64,000 nt of DNA from Burkholderiales bacterium (GCA_025981645.1 JAICXH010000002.1:1-64000); one strand, 5' to 3'. Counted from the first letter of the stretch, positions 1-10,213 are shown. The notes: generated from the letters alone by a model not told the origin. Made by a program: numbers and translations.

Positions 1-1095
1 GGTGCCGGACTTGAGGATGTCGATGGCCGGGAACACGCGCTTGTCGGCGACCTTGCGGTCCAGGATGATTTCCGAGTTACCGGTGCCCTTGAACTCTTCG
101 AAGATCACCTCGTCCATGCGCGAGCCGGTGTCGATCAGCGCGGTGGCGATGATCGTCAGCGAGCCGCCCTCCTCGATGTTGCGCGCCGCGCCGAAGAAAC
201 GCTTTGGGCGCTGCAACGCGTTCGCGTCGACGCCGCCGGTCAGCACCTTTCCGGACGCGGGCACCACGGTGTTGTACGCGCGGGCGAGCCGCGTGATCGA
301 GTCGAGCAGGATCACGACGTCCTTCTTGTGCTCGACGAGGCGCTTCGCCTTCTCGATCACCATCTCGGCGACCTGGACGTGGCGCGTCGCGGGCTCGTCG
401 AAGGTCGACGCGACGACCTCGCCACGCACCGTGCGCTGCATCTCCGTCACTTCCTCGGGCCGCTCGTCAATCAAGAGCACGATCAGGATGACATCGGGAT
501 GGTTCGCCGTGATCGCGTGGGCGACGTGCTGCAGCATCACCGTCTTGCCCGACTTCGGTGACGACACGAGCAGGCCGCGCTGGCCCTTCCCGATCGGCGC
601 GATGATGTCGATCACGCGCCCGGTGATGTTTTCCTCGGCCTTGATGTCGCGCTCGAGCACCATCGCCTCGTCCGGGAAGAGCGGCGTCAGGTTTTCGAAG
701 AGGATCTTGTTCTTGGCGTTCTCGGGCGCCTCGCCGTTGACCTTGTCGACCTTGACGAGCGCGAAGTAGCGCTCACCGTCCTTCGGCGTACGGATCTCGC
801 CTTCGATCGTGTCGCCGGTGTGGAGGTTGAAGCGGCGAATCTGCGACGGAGAGATGTAGATGTCGTCGGTGCCGGCGAGATAGCTCGTGTCGGGCGAGCG
901 GAGGAATCCGAACCCGTCGGGGAGCACCTCGAGGACCCCCTCGCCGAAGATGCTCTCGCCCTTCTTCGCATGCGCCTTCAGCATCGCGAAGATGAGGTCG
1001 TGCTTGCGCATGCGGTTCGCGCCTTCGATCTCCATCGCGTTCGCGATGTCGAGCAGTTCGGAAACGTGCTTAGCTTTCAGTTCGGATAGGTGCAT
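1..1095 (-). CDS. rho: Transcription termination factor Rho (3' end cut by window edge)
   Basis: ATP-dependent RNA helicase that ends transcription at C-rich sites. 365 codons are visible; the family is about 420 residues, so roughly the last 55 lie outside the window. The protein opens [18 protein letters not shown], a typical Rho N-terminus, followed by the RNA-binding cold-shock-like domain ([12 protein letters not shown]). The Walker A motif SPKSGKT is near residues 178-186, and a Walker B-like [16 protein letters not shown] follows. It lies downstream of trxA on the same strand, the usual betaproteobacterial order. Identity is secure; only the C-terminus is unseen. Confidence 0.96.
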   Translation of the reverse strand, partial: MHLSELKAKHVSELLDIANAMEIEGANRMRKHDLIFAMLKAHAKKGESIFGEGVLEVLPDGFGFLRSPDTSYLAGTDDIYISPSQIRRFNLHTGDTIEGEIRTPKDGERYFALVKVDKVNGEAPENAKNKILFENLTPLFPDEAMVLERDIKAEENITGRVIDIIAPIGKGQRGLLVSSPKSGKTVMLQHVAHAITANHPDVILIVLLIDERPEEVTEMQRTVRGEVVASTFDEPATRHVQVAEMVIEKAKRLVEHKKDVVILLDSITRLARAYNTVVPASGKVLTGGVDANALQRPKRFFGAARNIEEGGSLTIIATALIDTGSRMDEVIFEEFKGTGNSEIILDRKVADKRVFPAIDILKSGT

Positions 1096-1209
1096 GGCGC
1101 GCGCAAGCGGCGAAGGCGGTCGCGGGGACCGGGGGAAAATGCGGGGAACTCCGGGGTACCGCGCCGGGGCGCGGCCTGGATGTGCGTCGGCGCTCCTGCG
1201 CCTGGCACG

Positions 1210-1232
1210 GGCGGGCGCGCGTCGCGCCCGCC
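1210..1232. terminator. GC hairpin between trxA and rho
   Basis: A perfect 10-bp inverted repeat (GGCGGGCGCG, loop CGT, CGCGCCCGCC) lies in the 187-bp trxA-rho gap. No T-run follows on either strand, so it is not a canonical intrinsic terminator. It could be an attenuator, a partial terminator after trxA, or an RNA structure in the rho leader. The hairpin is seen directly; its role is inferred. Confidence 0.4.
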
Positions 1233-1282
1233 GATCACGAGGGAAGCCTAGCGGCCTCCGCCGGGGCTGTCAAGGAACGGCG

Positions 1283-1609
1283 TCAGAGATTGCTGTCGAG
1301 GAAGGCCGTCAGTTGCGATTTCGTCAGCGCCCCGACCTTCTGGGCGTGCGCCTGGCCGTCCTTGTACAGGATCACCGTCGGAATGCCGCGGATGCCGAAC
1401 TTGGTTGGGGTGGCCGGGTTGGCGTCGATGTCGAGCTTCGCCACGGTGAGCCGGCCCTCGTAGGTCTTGGCGACCTCGTCCAGCACCGGGGCGAACATCT
1501 TGCACGGGCCGCACCATTCGGCCCAGAAATCGACCAGTACCGGATTGCCCGCCTGCAGCACGTCGCGCTCGAACGATGTGTCGGTGACGTGCATGATCGA
1601 TTCGCTCAT
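1283..1609 (-). CDS. trxA: Thioredoxin TrxA
   Basis: Cytosolic protein disulfide reductase of 108 residues, the standard thioredoxin length. The redox site WCGPCK is at residues 32-37, within the family motif [14 protein letters not shown]. The cis-proline region appears as [14 protein letters not shown]. It starts at an ATG and is transcribed towards rho. The divergent neighbour is the ferredoxin gene fdxA, across a 183-bp gap that must carry both promoters. No doubt about identity. Confidence 0.97.
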   Translation of the reverse strand: MSESIMHVTDTSFERDVLQAGNPVLVDFWAEWCGPCKMFAPVLDEVAKTYEGRLTVAKLDIDANPATPTKFGIRGIPTVILYKDGQAHAQKVGALTKSQLTAFLDSNL

Positions 1610-1792
1610 GTCCTTCGTTGCCTCCCGGCGGATTCACGTGACGCGCCCCCGCTGATGCCCGAGGCCGCGCCGCGCTGCGATGATCAATGATACCGCAACG
1701 CCCTCGGGCGCCGCGCCGGTCGGCGTGTACGCGTTCTGCTACCATTCGCGCTTCGCGGCGAAGACGCCGCGCGGGCCGATTGCCGCAGTGCC

Positions 1793-2116
1793 ATGACCTA
1801 CGTCGTCACCGAGAGCTGCATCCGCTGCAAGTACACCGACTGCGTCGACGTCTGCCCGGTCGACTGCTTCCGCGAGGGACCGAATTTTCTGGTGATCGAT
1901 CCCGACGAGTGCATCGACTGCACGCTGTGCGTTGCCGAATGCCCGGTCGAGGCGATCTACGCCGAGGACGATGTACCCGAGCCTCAGCAGTCGTTCAAGG
2001 CGCTGAACGCCGAGCTTGCGCGCCTGTGGAAGCCGATCATCGAGCGCAAGCCCGCACCGGCCGACGCCGATCAGTGGAAGGACGTTGCAGACAAGCTCCG
2101 CTATCTCGAGCGGTGA
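1793..2116 (+). CDS. fdxA: 7Fe-8S ferredoxin FdxA
   Basis: Small electron carrier of 107 residues. Cysteines at 9, 12, 17, 21, 25, 40, 43, 46 and 50 match Azotobacter FdI-type ferredoxins shifted by one residue. By that comparison C9, C17 and C50 would hold a 3Fe-4S cluster and C21, C40, C43 and C46 a 4Fe-4S cluster. The C-terminal tail (about residues 60-107) is the extension typical of FdxA. It is probably a single-gene unit, divergent from trxA. Its redox partner cannot be read from the sequence. Confidence 0.93.
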   Translation: MTYVVTESCIRCKYTDCVDVCPVDCFREGPNFLVIDPDECIDCTLCVAECPVEAIYAEDDVPEPQQSFKALNAELARLWKPIIERKPAPADADQWKDVADKLRYLER

Positions 2117-2228
2117 CGGCGATCGGAGCTGCCGGGTTTGACCGCGGCACCCGCCACAAACTAGAATTGCGCGGCGCGACGTCGAGGACGCCGCCATCCC
2201 GAAGATCCGTCAGCCCGAACACCATTCG

Positions 2229-2576
2229 ATGATTCGCCACGCCGTAATCGCCGTCGCCTTGCTGACGGTTGCAGCAACCTGCGCCGCGCAGACCAAGCCG
2301 CTCGTGGGCGATCCCGCGCGCGGGCAGGACAAGACCCGCATGTGCGAGGGCTGCCACGGCCTCGACGGCTACCGCACCGCCTACCCGGTTGTCTACAGCG
2401 TGCCGCGTCTCGGCGGGCAGCATCCCGAATACCTCGCCGCCGCGCTGCACGAGTACCGCGCCGGACAGCGCAGTCACCCGTCGATGCGTGCGATCGCGGC
2501 ATCGCTGTCCGACCAGGACATCGCCGACCTCGCCGCCTACTACGGCGCGAGTCCGAAGGCTACGGCGAGCAAATGA
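2229..2576 (+). CDS. Exported class I cytochrome c (first of a pair)
   Basis: A periplasmic monoheme cytochrome c of 115 residues. An N-terminal signal peptide (MIRHAVIAVALLTVAATCAAQ) precedes the mature part. The heme motif is CEGCH, and a distal Met candidate lies in the SMRAIAASLSDQDI region. The pattern LGGQHPEYL...AL.EYR.G.R is shared with the next gene, so the two are likely tandem duplicates related to cytochrome c4/c553 halves. Its stop codon overlaps the start of the second cytochrome, implying translational coupling. The redox partner is unknown. Confidence 0.88.
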   Translation: MIRHAVIAVALLTVAATCAAQTKPLVGDPARGQDKTRMCEGCHGLDGYRTAYPVVYSVPRLGGQHPEYLAAALHEYRAGQRSHPSMRAIAASLSDQDIADLAAYYGASPKATASK

Positions 2577-2908
2577 TGAAAAGGATCCGCACCACACTGT
2601 TCCTCGCGGCGTTGCCGATGCTCGCGAGCGTGCCGGCCGTCGCGGCCGATGTCGCGGCTGGTGCCGTCAAGGTGAAGGAAGTCTGCCAGGCGTGCCACGG
2701 CATGAACGGCAACAGCACGTCGCCCGACTATCCTCGTCTGGGCGGGCAGCACGAGGATTACCTCGTTCAGGCGCTGCGCGACTACAAGTCGGGCGCGCGC
2801 AAGAATCCGATCATGAACGGCTTCGCGGCGACGCTCTCGGAGCAGGACATCGAGAACGTCGCAGCGTATTTCGCGTCGCAGCCGCAGGTCGTCTTCACCA
2901 AGCGCTGA
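2573..2908 (+). CDS. Exported class I cytochrome c (second of a pair)
   Basis: A periplasmic cytochrome c of about 111 residues. The signal peptide is MMKRIRTTLFLAALPMLASVPAVAA, the heme motif CQACH, and a methionine ligand candidate lies in NPIMNGFAATLSEQDI. It resembles the upstream cytochrome throughout (LGGQHEDYLVQALRDYKSGARKNP). The start lies in ATGATGA, so the first ATG overlaps the upstream TGA; the second ATG (2576) is equally possible. The pair may act together like the two heme domains of a cytochrome c4. Confidence 0.88.
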   Translation: MMKRIRTTLFLAALPMLASVPAVAADVAAGAVKVKEVCQACHGMNGNSTSPDYPRLGGQHEDYLVQALRDYKSGARKNPIMNGFAATLSEQDIENVAAYFASQPQVVFTKR

Positions 2909-2909
2909 T

Positions 2910-3335
2910 TCAGCGCTGTCGCTGGACGCAGCCGAGGTAGTCCGCGGCATCGACCGTGGCGCCGCTGCGCTGCGCCTTCCAGAGTGTCTCGCCGAGGCAT
3001 TCCACCAGCGCGTGCGCGGCATCGTGCGGGCCACCCCGCGCGGTAACGAGCCGCAGGTAGTGCGCGCGGATGCCCGGCGGCTGGTCGATCGCGAGCTGCT
3101 CGGCAACGGCAAGGTGGAGCGACAGGTGGAGGAACGGATTGATCGCGCCGTCCTCCGGCGCGAACTCGCGCGCCAGCGCGTCGTCGCCCGATTCCAGCAA
3201 CCGGTGATATTCGGGGTGCATCGCGAGAACCGGCAGCGCCGTCTGCTCGAGTCCCGACAGCGCCTCGCCCGCGCGGTACTTGCGCCAGGTGTCGATCAGG
3301 AAGCGGCGCGATTCGTCGCGCGTCGGCGCGAACAC
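2910..3335 (-). CDS. DUF1841 family protein
   Basis: Cytosolic protein of about 141 residues with no known function. It carries the family signature at its start (VFAPTRDESRRFLIDTWRKY) and a conserved His-rich stretch (NPFLHLSLHLAV). I chose the GTG at 3335 because the family normally begins at this FxPSRD-like motif and it leaves a 4-bp gap after nth; an upstream start would run into nth. It is the last gene of the rsxB-nth-DUF1841 run, an arrangement common in betaproteobacteria. Confidence 0.85.
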   Translation of the reverse strand: MFAPTRDESRRFLIDTWRKYRAGEALSGLEQTALPVLAMHPEYHRLLESGDDALAREFAPEDGAINPFLHLSLHLAVAEQLAIDQPPGIRAHYLRLVTARGGPHDAAHALVECLGETLWKAQRSGATVDAADYLGCVQRQR

Positions 3336-3339
3336 CGGG

Positions 3340-3969
3340 TCAGCCTTTGTCCGGCCACTCGCAGAGGTCCGCAATGATGCATTCGCTGCACTTCGGCTTG
3401 CGTGCGACGCAGGTGTAGCGCCCGTGCAGGATCAGCCAGTGGTGTGCATGCCGGCGGAACTCCTCCGGGGTGAACTTCACGAGCGCGCGCTCGACCGCGA
3501 GCGGATCCTTGCCCGGCGCGAGCCCCGTTCGGTTCGCGACGCGGAAGATGTGCGTGTCGACGGCGATCGTCGGCTCGCCGAACGCGACGTTGAGTACCAC
3601 GTTGGCCGTCTTTCGGCCGACGCCGGGCAGGGCTTCCAGCGCGTCGCGGTCGCGCGGGACGCGGCCCCCATGCCGGTCGAGCAGCATCTGCGACAGCGCA
3701 ACGAGGTTCCTCGCCTTGGTGTTGTAGAGCCCGATCGAGCTGACGTACGGAATGAGGCCGTCGACACCGAGCTCGACGAACGCCTCGGGGGTATTGGCCA
3801 CCGGAAAGAGCTTCGCCGTCGCCTTGTTCACGCCCTTGTCGGTCGACTGCGCCGAGAGCACGACGGCGACCAGCAGCTCGAACGGGGTACGAAAGGCGAG
3901 CTCCGAGCGCGGCTCGGGGTCGGCCTCGCGCAGCCGTTCGAAGATCGCGCGGCGCTTGGCGCGGTTCAT
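3340..3969 (-). CDS. nth: Endonuclease III
   Basis: Bifunctional DNA glycosylase/AP lyase of base excision repair, 209 residues, the normal length. The helix-hairpin-helix and catalytic Lys lie in [15 protein letters not shown], the catalytic Asp in [12 protein letters not shown]. The 4Fe-4S cluster cysteines are in [17 protein letters not shown] (C-x6-C-x2-C-x5-C). The start ATG at 3969 overlaps the rsxB stop in ATGA, so the two are translationally coupled. Confidence 0.96.
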   Translation of the reverse strand: MNRAKRRAIFERLREADPEPRSELAFRTPFELLVAVVLSAQSTDKGVNKATAKLFPVANTPEAFVELGVDGLIPYVSSIGLYNTKARNLVALSQMLLDRHGGRVPRDRDALEALPGVGRKTANVVLNVAFGEPTIAVDTHIFRVANRTGLAPGKDPLAVERALVKFTPEEFRRHAHHWLILHGRYTCVARKPKCSECIIADLCEWPDKG

Positions 3970-4409
3970 CGGATGGCCGCGCGTCGTGCGCGCGCGCGGT
4001 CGAGCGCGGCGGCGATCGCCTGCGCGCGACGCTGTGCCGGCTCGCCGATCGCCTTCGTACGCGGCGTAGGGCGGGCTCTGCGCAAGAGCCGCGCGTCGTA
4101 GCGCGCCCGCGCTGCGGTGACGTCGTCCGCGGACCAGTCGCGCGCCGCGGGGCGCATCACGATGCAGTCGACCGGGCACGGCGGCACGCAGAGCTCGCAG
4201 CCGCTGCAGAACTCGGCAAGCACGCCATGCAGTCGCTTCGGTGCACCGATGATCGCGTCGACGGGGCAGGCAGCGATGCACAGCGTGCAGCCGATGCAGC
4301 GCGTCGCGTCGACGAACGCGACCTGCGGCACGCCCGCAGCCCCGCGCGCACGCGCGCGCGGCGGCGCCGGGACATCCGGCGCCCTCGGGGCATCGTCGAC
4401 AGCGGCCAT
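3966..4409 (-). CDS. rsxB: RsxB/RnfB-like ferredoxin
   Basis: A 147-residue two-cluster ferredoxin. Motif [12 protein letters not shown] and a second motif [12 protein letters not shown] each supply a 4Fe-4S site. It lacks the N-terminal membrane segment and Fe-S domain of full-length RnfB, and no other rnf/rsx genes are in the window. In betaproteobacteria this stand-alone ferredoxin is usually found directly upstream of nth, as here, and is named RsxB by automatic annotation. Supplying electrons to, or protecting, Nth's cluster is only a guess. N- and C-terminal ends are Arg/Ala-rich. Confidence 0.82.
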   Translation of the reverse strand: MAAVDDAPRAPDVPAPPRARARGAAGVPQVAFVDATRCIGCTLCIAACPVDAIIGAPKRLHGVLAEFCSGCELCVPPCPVDCIVMRPAARDWSADDVTAARARYDARLLRRARPTPRTKAIGEPAQRRAQAIAAALDRARARRAAIR

Positions 4410-4481
4410 CCCCGATTCTAGCGGGCGGCAGCGTGGGGCGCTCGACGCGCGCCTCGGCGGGCGCGACAATCGCTTCCCGCG

Positions 4482-5474
4482 ATGCGCACTTCGCGAAACC
4501 ACACCGCCGCGTTTCACCGTCACGACGCTGCCGATGCGCACGGTCCCGCGGCGCACGTGCACGTCCACGGCGCCGCGGGGATGAGGGCGCTCGCTGCGGC
4601 GCTCGCGCTCACGGCGACCTTTGCCCTCGTCGAGGCGATCGGCGGATGGCTCGCCGGGTCGCTTGCGCTCGTCTCCGACGCCGGTCACATGGTCACCGAC
4701 GCGGCGGCGCTCGCCCTTGCGCTCTTCGCCCAGTGGATCTCGGGCAGGCCGCCGTCGGCGCGCGCTTCCTACGGCTACGCTCGCGCCGAGGTGCTGGCCG
4801 CGTTCATCAATGCGCTGGCGCTGCTCGTGCTCGTCGTGTTCATCGTCGGGGAGGCGGTGAAGCGCATGCTCGTCCCCGCGCCGGTCGCGGGGACGACGGT
4901 GATCGCGATCGCCGTCGTCGGGCTCGCGATCAACGGCGTTACGGCGTGGATCGTCTCGCGTGCGTCGCGCACGCCGGTCACGAAGAGCGTCCTCCTCCAC
5001 GTCTTCTCCGATGCGCTCGGCTCACTCGCCGCGCTCATCGCCGGCCTCGTCGTCGTCACCACCGGCTGGACGCCGATCGACCCCTTGCTGTCACTGGTGA
5101 CGGCCCTTCTGATTCTGCGCTCGACGTGGCGCCTGCTCGCGCAGACGGTCGGGGTGCTGATGGAAGGCGTTCCCGCACACCTTGACTACGAGACGATCGG
5201 TCATGCGCTCCTCGCCGTCCGCGGCATCGACGGCGTGCACGACCTGCACGTCTGGCACATGGCTGCCGAGGAGGCGGCACTCTCGGCGCACGTCGTCATC
5301 GATGCGGGGGTGAATTGGCCGCAGATCCTCGACGAGGCGCAAGGCATGCTGCGCAGCCGCTTTCACATCGATCACGTGACGCTGCAACCGTCGTGGCACG
5401 GCGAATCGCGCTGGTCGGGTCGGCGCGTGATTCCGATCGCCGAGGTACCCGACGACGGTGACCAGGCAAGGTAG
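4482..5474 (+). CDS. Cation diffusion facilitator (Zn/Cd/Co efflux, CzcD/ZitB-like)
   Basis: Inner-membrane H+-coupled efflux pump for divalent metals, 330 residues. The N-terminus is His-rich (HTAAFHRHD and HVHVHG, about residues 7-30), typical of zinc-binding tails. About six membrane helices follow. Metal-site motifs are SDAGHMVTD (helix 2) and HVFSDALGS (helix 5). The C-terminal cytosolic domain ([19 protein letters not shown]) is the family's dimerising metal-sensor domain. It is convergent with corA. The metal cannot be fixed from sequence. Confidence 0.92.
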   Translation: MRTSRNHTAAFHRHDAADAHGPAAHVHVHGAAGMRALAAALALTATFALVEAIGGWLAGSLALVSDAGHMVTDAAALALALFAQWISGRPPSARASYGYARAEVLAAFINALALLVLVVFIVGEAVKRMLVPAPVAGTTVIAIAVVGLAINGVTAWIVSRASRTPVTKSVLLHVFSDALGSLAALIAGLVVVTTGWTPIDPLLSLVTALLILRSTWRLLAQTVGVLMEGVPAHLDYETIGHALLAVRGIDGVHDLHVWHMAAEEAALSAHVVIDAGVNWPQILDEAQGMLRSRFHIDHVTLQPSWHGESRWSGRRVIPIAEVPDDGDQAR

Positions 5475-5483
5475 CGCGGGCGG

Positions 5484-5531
5484 CTGAAGCTGGAGGCGCC
5501 GCGCGTCCCGGCGCCGCGCGCGCCGCTTCAG
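5484..5531. terminator. Possible bidirectional terminator between CDF gene and corA
   Basis: CTGAAGC (5484-5490) pairs with GCTTCAG (5525-5531), and two GGCGCC palindromes (5495-5500 and 5510-5515) can pair inside. It lies between convergent genes and overlaps the last codons of corA. No T-run is present. Structure is seen; function is inferred. Confidence 0.35.
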
Positions 5532-6508
5532 ATCCAGCGCGCGCGCTTGAAGCGCCAGAAGAGCAGGCCATCGATCGCCACCATCGCGGCGATCGCGAGC
5601 GGGTAGCCGTGCGCCCACTCGAGCTCCGGCATGTTCTTGAAGTTCATGCCGTAGATCCCGGCGATCAGCGTCGGGATCGTGATCAGCGCGCCCCAGGCCG
5701 CGAGTCGCTTGGTGACCTCGTTGTCCGAGATGCCGATCAGCGCCAGGTTGACCTGGATCGCGGTGGTCAGCATTTCGCGAATGCTCTCGATCGTGCCATT
5801 GATCCGCGCGAGATGATCGTAGACGTCGCGGAAGTATTCCTGCGTACCCTGGCACAGATGCGGGACGCGCCCGCCGTAAAGCTTTCCGACCGCTTCCATC
5901 AGCGGCGTCACGACGTGCTTCAGCATCATCAGCGTGCGCTTGATTTCGTAGAGCTCCTCGATCTTGCCGCGCGACGACCCGCTCGCGAACATCTGGTCCT
6001 CGGCTGCTTCGAGGCGCGTTTCGAGCGCGTCGAGCACCGGAAAATAGCGGTCGACGACGTTGTCGATGATCGCGTAGAACACGAATCCCGAGCCGTGGCG
6101 GAGTGACTCTGGCTCGCGCTCGGTGCGCGCGCGCACCGCGGAGAAGCCGATCTGCGTGCGGTGGCGGACCGTGAGGAGGTAATTCGGCCCGACGAAGATG
6201 TCGACCTCACCCACCAGGAGCTCGTCGGCGCCGTCGTCGCCTTTCGTCCATTCCACCGGGTGGAGCACGGCGAACAGCGAGTCGCCGTACTCCTCGATCT
6301 TCGGACGCTGATGACCCTTGCGGGCATCCTCGACGGCAAGCTCGTGGAGGTTGAACTCGCGGGCGACATCGTCGAGCTCGTCGGGCTGTGGGTCGGCCAT
6401 CGCCACCCAGACGAGGCAGCCGGGCCGATCGAGGTAATCGCTGATTTCCTCGACGGCGATGTCGGCCAGCTTGCGGCCGTGCTCGTAGGCTACGCAGTTG
6501 ATCAGCAT
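5528..6508 (-). CDS. corA: CorA family Mg2+/Co2+ transporter
   Basis: Pentameric magnesium channel of the inner membrane, 326 residues. The large soluble N-terminal domain is followed by two C-terminal membrane helices. The signature GMN appears as IYGMNFKNMPELEW between them. The short cytosolic end is FKRARWI. I took the ATG at 6508 (MLINCVAYEHGRKL); the frame stays open upstream but that part has no family likeness. It diverges from pncB across 133 bp. Confidence 0.93.
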   Translation of the reverse strand: MLINCVAYEHGRKLADIAVEEISDYLDRPGCLVWVAMADPQPDELDDVAREFNLHELAVEDARKGHQRPKIEEYGDSLFAVLHPVEWTKGDDGADELLVGEVDIFVGPNYLLTVRHRTQIGFSAVRARTEREPESLRHGSGFVFYAIIDNVVDRYFPVLDALETRLEAAEDQMFASGSSRGKIEELYEIKRTLMMLKHVVTPLMEAVGKLYGGRVPHLCQGTQEYFRDVYDHLARINGTIESIREMLTTAIQVNLALIGISDNEVTKRLAAWGALITIPTLIAGIYGMNFKNMPELEWAHGYPLAIAAMVAIDGLLFWRFKRARWI

Positions 6509-6641
6509 GGCGATCGCCCTCGCAGGGGCCGCCATGATAGCTCCACCGGGTGGAATGTCGCACAAGTTCGCCTGAAGGATCGCAGCGGAAATCCGGCGCC
6601 GGGCGGGTAAGATGCGTGCGACGGGTTTGCGGCCGGCCGCC

Positions 6642-7862
6642 ATGATCATTTCCTCGCTGCTCGACACCGACCTCTACAAGTTCACCATGATGCAGGTCGT
6701 GCTGCATCATTTCCCGGCCGCCCAGGCCGAGTACCGCTTCAAGTGCCGCAACCCTGACGTCGACCTGCGCCCGTTCGTCGACGAGATCCGCGGCGAGATC
6801 CGCGACCTCTGCTCGCTGCGCTTCACCGCACGCGAGCTCGAATACATGCGGAGCTGGCGCTTCATCAAGAGCGATTACGCCGACCTCCTCGGTCTGTTCC
6901 AGCTCGACGAGCGCTTCATCCGGGTGAGCGCAATCGCGGACAGCGCCGAGATCGACATATGGATCAAGGGGCCGTGGCTGCACACGATCATGTTCGAGGT
7001 CCCGGTGCTCGCGATCGTCTCCGAGATCTACAACCGGCACGTGCATCCGCAGCCGGACTTCGCGGAGGGCCGTCGCCGGCTGGCCGCGAAGATCGATCAG
7101 TTGAACGCGGTGGCCGACCCAGCATTCCGGATCGCCGACTACGGGACGCGGCGGCGCTTTTCGCGCGCGTGGCAGGAGCAGGTCGTGGTGGCGCTGCGCG
7201 ACGGCATCGGTGCGCGCCTTGTCGGCACGAGCAATGTCAAGCTCGCGTGCGAGCACAACCTGACTCCGCTCGGCACGATGGCGCACGAGTACCTGCAGGC
7301 GTGTCAGGCTGTCGGCCCGCGGCTGCGCGACTCGCAGGTGTTCGCGTTCAACACCTGGGCGCGCGAGTATCGCGGCGACCTAGGCATCGCGCTCTCCGAC
7401 GTCTGTGGAATGGAGGCGTTCCTGCGCGACTTCGACCTCTTCTTCTGCAAGCTGTTCGACGGCGTGCGCCACGATTCCGGCGACCCGTTCGAGTGGGGCG
7501 AGAAGCTGATCGCGCACTATCAGAAGATGCGCATCGACCCGCGCAGCAAGACGATGGTGTTCTCCGATTCGCTGAACGTTCCGCTCGCGCTGCGGCTGTT
7601 CGAATACTTCCGTGGTCGCAGCCAGGTCGCGTTCGGGATCGGGACCAACCTGACCAACGACCTCGGCTACGAGCCGCTGTCGATCGTCATCAAGATGACG
7701 CGCTGCAACGGGCAGCCGGTCGCGAAGATCAGCGACGAGCCGACCAAGGCGATGGACTACGACCCGTCGTACGTCGCGTACCTGCGCGAGGTGTTCCAGG
7801 TGCCCCCTTCGGAAGAGGTGCCGGTCACGCCCGAATCGCTACGCGCCGCCGAGCACCGGTAG
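6642..7862 (+). CDS. pncB: Nicotinate phosphoribosyltransferase
   Basis: Makes nicotinate mononucleotide from nicotinate, PRPP and ATP in the Preiss-Handler NAD salvage route; 406 residues. The family start [14 protein letters not shown] is clear. [11 protein letters not shown] carries a conserved His at the position expected for the phosphorylated residue of the enterobacterial enzyme. [12 protein letters not shown] and GIGTNLTND form the phosphate-binding part of the active site. An ATG ten codons upstream (6612) is in frame but lies before the conserved start. It is convergent with a macrodomain gene. Confidence 0.95.
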   Translation: MIISSLLDTDLYKFTMMQVVLHHFPAAQAEYRFKCRNPDVDLRPFVDEIRGEIRDLCSLRFTARELEYMRSWRFIKSDYADLLGLFQLDERFIRVSAIADSAEIDIWIKGPWLHTIMFEVPVLAIVSEIYNRHVHPQPDFAEGRRRLAAKIDQLNAVADPAFRIADYGTRRRFSRAWQEQVVVALRDGIGARLVGTSNVKLACEHNLTPLGTMAHEYLQACQAVGPRLRDSQVFAFNTWAREYRGDLGIALSDVCGMEAFLRDFDLFFCKLFDGVRHDSGDPFEWGEKLIAHYQKMRIDPRSKTMVFSDSLNVPLALRLFEYFRGRSQVAFGIGTNLTNDLGYEPLSIVIKMTRCNGQPVAKISDEPTKAMDYDPSYVAYLREVFQVPPSEEVPVTPESLRAAEHR

Positions 7863-7879
7863 CGGTCAGGATCTGACCC

Positions 7880-8401
7880 CTACCGGTCGACTGCGCCCAA
7901 CGCATGCCGGTAGGCAGCGAGTGCCTCGGCGCCGAAGCACGCGAAGATCACATCCAGCGGGGGGCTCGCGCGCAGGGCGAAAGCGCGTACTTCGCGCACG
8001 GCGATCGCCGTCGCGGCGGCGAGCGGATAGCCGTAGACCCCGCAGCTGATCGCCGGGAAGGCGATCGATCCTGCGCCGACTTTCTGGGCGAGCGCCAGCG
8101 AATTGCGGTAGCACGCGGCGAGGAGTTCGCTTTCGCCCGCACCGCCGCCACGCCACACCGGCCCTACCGTGTGGATCACGTACCGCGCAGGCAGCCGGTG
8201 GCCGCGGGTGACGCGCGCCTCGCCGGTCGGGCAGCCGCCGAGGGTCCGGCACTCGTCGAGCAGCGCGGGCCCGGCGGCTCGGTGGATCGCCCCGTCGACG
8301 CCGCCGCCCCCCAGCAGCGTCGAGTTGGCGGCGTTCACGATCGCGTCGACGGCGAGCGTGGTGATGTCGATCTCGCGCGCTTCGACTCGCGGTGGCCGCA
8401 T
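7880..8401 (-). CDS. Macrodomain protein, O-acetyl-ADP-ribose deacetylase type
   Basis: A stand-alone macro domain of 173 residues, YmdB/MacroD-like, predicted to hydrolyse O-acetyl-ADP-ribose or remove ADP-ribose from proteins. Motifs seen are [20 protein letters not shown] (ADP-ribose binding and catalytic loop), [10 protein letters not shown], and [14 protein letters not shown]. The ATG at 8401 was chosen because it gives the normal family length. It ends 17 bp from the end of pncB, facing it, and diverges from the GspE-like gene across 45 bp. Both it and pncB touch NAD-derived metabolites, but no shared operon exists. Confidence 0.92.
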   Translation of the reverse strand: MRPPRVEAREIDITTLAVDAIVNAANSTLLGGGGVDGAIHRAAGPALLDECRTLGGCPTGEARVTRGHRLPARYVIHTVGPVWRGGGAGESELLAACYRNSLALAQKVGAGSIAFPAISCGVYGYPLAAATAIAVREVRAFALRASPPLDVIFACFGAEALAAYRHALGAVDR

Positions 8402-8446
8402 CCGAGCCTCCGTTGGAATGGCGGAACGTGAGTGTAGAGTCCCATC

Positions 8447-10213
8447 ATGGCTCATTCTCCCCCTCGCGCAGACCGGCGCCTCGACCTGCGCGACATTCTG
8501 AAGCTGATGGTCGCGGAGGGTCTCGTCAACGGCGCCACTGCCGAGCGCGTCGCCCGGGCACGCACGCAGCGCTTCGAGCATCCGCTCGAGTTGATCGCCG
8601 ACGAGCGCCTGCGCTCGGGAGAGCCCCCCGGCAAGCTGCTGACGCTCGACGCGCTTGTCGAGTGGCTGGCGGGGCGGCTCGGCGTGCCCTACCTGCACAT
8701 TGATCCGCTCAGGATCGACCTCGGCGCCGTGACGGCGACGATGACCAATGCCTACGCCGAGCGCTACCGCATCCTCCCAGTCGCGGTCGACGGCTCGACG
8801 CTGACCATCGCGACCGGCGAACCGTTCGTGCGTGCCTGGGCGGACGAGCTCGAGCGTGTGCTGAAGCTCGAGGTGCGGCTCGTCTTCGCCAACCCGGTCG
8901 ACGTCCGCCGCTACGCCGGGGAGTTCTACAACCTCGCGCGCTCGATGAAAAAGGCTCAGGAGAACTCGCAGGGGGATTTCGCGCTCGCGCGCAACTTCGA
9001 GCAGCTGGTCGAGCTCGGCCGGCACGGGCAGCTCGACGCCAACGACCGCCACGTCGTGCACATCGTCGACTGGCTGTGGCAGTACGCGTTCGAGCAGCGT
9101 GCCTCCGACATCCATATTGAGCCGCGCCGCGACGTCGGGCTGGTGCGCTTTCGCATCGACGGCGTGCTGCACCAGGTGTATGCGATCCCCACGCTCGTCC
9201 TCACCGCCGTGACGTCGCGCATCAAGCTCCTCGCGCGGATGGAGATCGTCGAGAAGCGCCGCCCGCAGGACGGCCGCATCAAGACGGTGGCGCCGGACGG
9301 CAGCGAGGTCGAGCTGCGCATCTCGACGATGCCGACCGCGTTCGGCGAGAAGATCGTGATGCGCATCTTCAGCCCGGACGTGCTGGTGCGCGACTTCGTC
9401 GATCTCGGCTTCACGCCGGAAGATCGCTCGCGCTGGGAGACGATGACCGGCGCGCCCAACGGCATCGTTCTCGTCACCGGGCCGACTGGCTCGGGCAAGA
9501 CGACGACGCTCTACTCGACGCTGAAGGGGCTCGCGACGCCGGAGGTGAACGTCTGCACGATCGAGGATCCGATCGAGATGATCGAGCCGGCGCTCAACCA
9601 GATGCAGGTGCAGCCGGCGCTCGGCGTCGACTTCGCCTCCGGCGTGCGCACGCTGCTGCGCCAGGATCCCGACATCATCATGGTTGGCGAGATCCGCGAC
9701 CGCGATACCGGCGAGATGGCGGTGCAGGCGGCCCTTACCGGCCACCTCGTGCTGTCGACGCTGCACACCAACGACGCACCATCGGCAGTGACGCGCCTGC
9801 TCGATCTCGGCATTCCCGCGTATTTGATCAACTCGACGCTGCTTGGCGTGATGGCGCAGCGGCTCGTGCGCACACTTTGCCCGCATTGCAGGAAGCCCGT
9901 CGACGCTCCCGACGACGCGGCCTGGGATGCACTGACCGCACCGTTGCGCGTCGCGAAGCCAGCCGGGGTGATGGGGGCGAGCGGTTGTCTCGAGTGCCGG
10001 ATGACCGGCTACTTCGGGCGCGTGGGCCTCTACGAGATCATGCTGACGAGCCCGGCGCTGCGGAGGTTGATCACCCATGAGGCCGATGACCGCGCCATTC
10101 GCGAGCAGGCGACGAAGGACGGCATGAAGCCGCTGCGCATTGCCGGAGCGGCGAAAGTGGCGGCAGGCGTGACGACGATAGACGAGGTGATCAAGGTCGT
10201 GCCGCTCGAGTGA
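8447..10213 (+). CDS. GspE/PulE family secretion ATPase (orphan)
   Basis: Hexameric ATPase of type II secretion or type IV pilus systems, 588 residues. The N-terminal MshEN-like region is at about residues 10-130, Walker [10 protein letters not shown] at 345-353, and Walker B with Asp/His boxes follow ([28 protein letters not shown]). A four-Cys zinc site is split between LCPHC and CLEC near residues 480-520. No secretin, pseudopilin or GspF gene is near, so its partners must lie elsewhere. It could serve T2SS, pili or competence. Confidence 0.88.
   Translation: MAHSPPRADRRLDLRDILKLMVAEGLVNGATAERVARARTQRFEHPLELIADERLRSGEPPGKLLTLDALVEWLAGRLGVPYLHIDPLRIDLGAVTATMTNAYAERYRILPVAVDGSTLTIATGEPFVRAWADELERVLKLEVRLVFANPVDVRRYAGEFYNLARSMKKAQENSQGDFALARNFEQLVELGRHGQLDANDRHVVHIVDWLWQYAFEQRASDIHIEPRRDVGLVRFRIDGVLHQVYAIPTLVLTAVTSRIKLLARMEIVEKRRPQDGRIKTVAPDGSEVELRISTMPTAFGEKIVMRIFSPDVLVRDFVDLGFTPEDRSRWETMTGAPNGIVLVTGPTGSGKTTTLYSTLKGLATPEVNVCTIEDPIEMIEPALNQMQVQPALGVDFASGVRTLLRQDPDIIMVGEIRDRDTGEMAVQAALTGHLVLSTLHTNDAPSAVTRLLDLGIPAYLINSTLLGVMAQRLVRTLCPHCRKPVDAPDDAAWDALTAPLRVAKPAGVMGASGCLECRMTGYFGRVGLYEIMLTSPALRRLITHEADDRAIREQATKDGMKPLRIAGAAKVAAGVTTIDEVIKVVPLE

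Noticed and set aside
7880..10078. Very long minus-strand frame extending the macrodomain gene upstream
   Set aside because: The macro domain begins at the ATG at 8401. The upstream part is antisense to the GspE-like ATPase and has no homology-like features.
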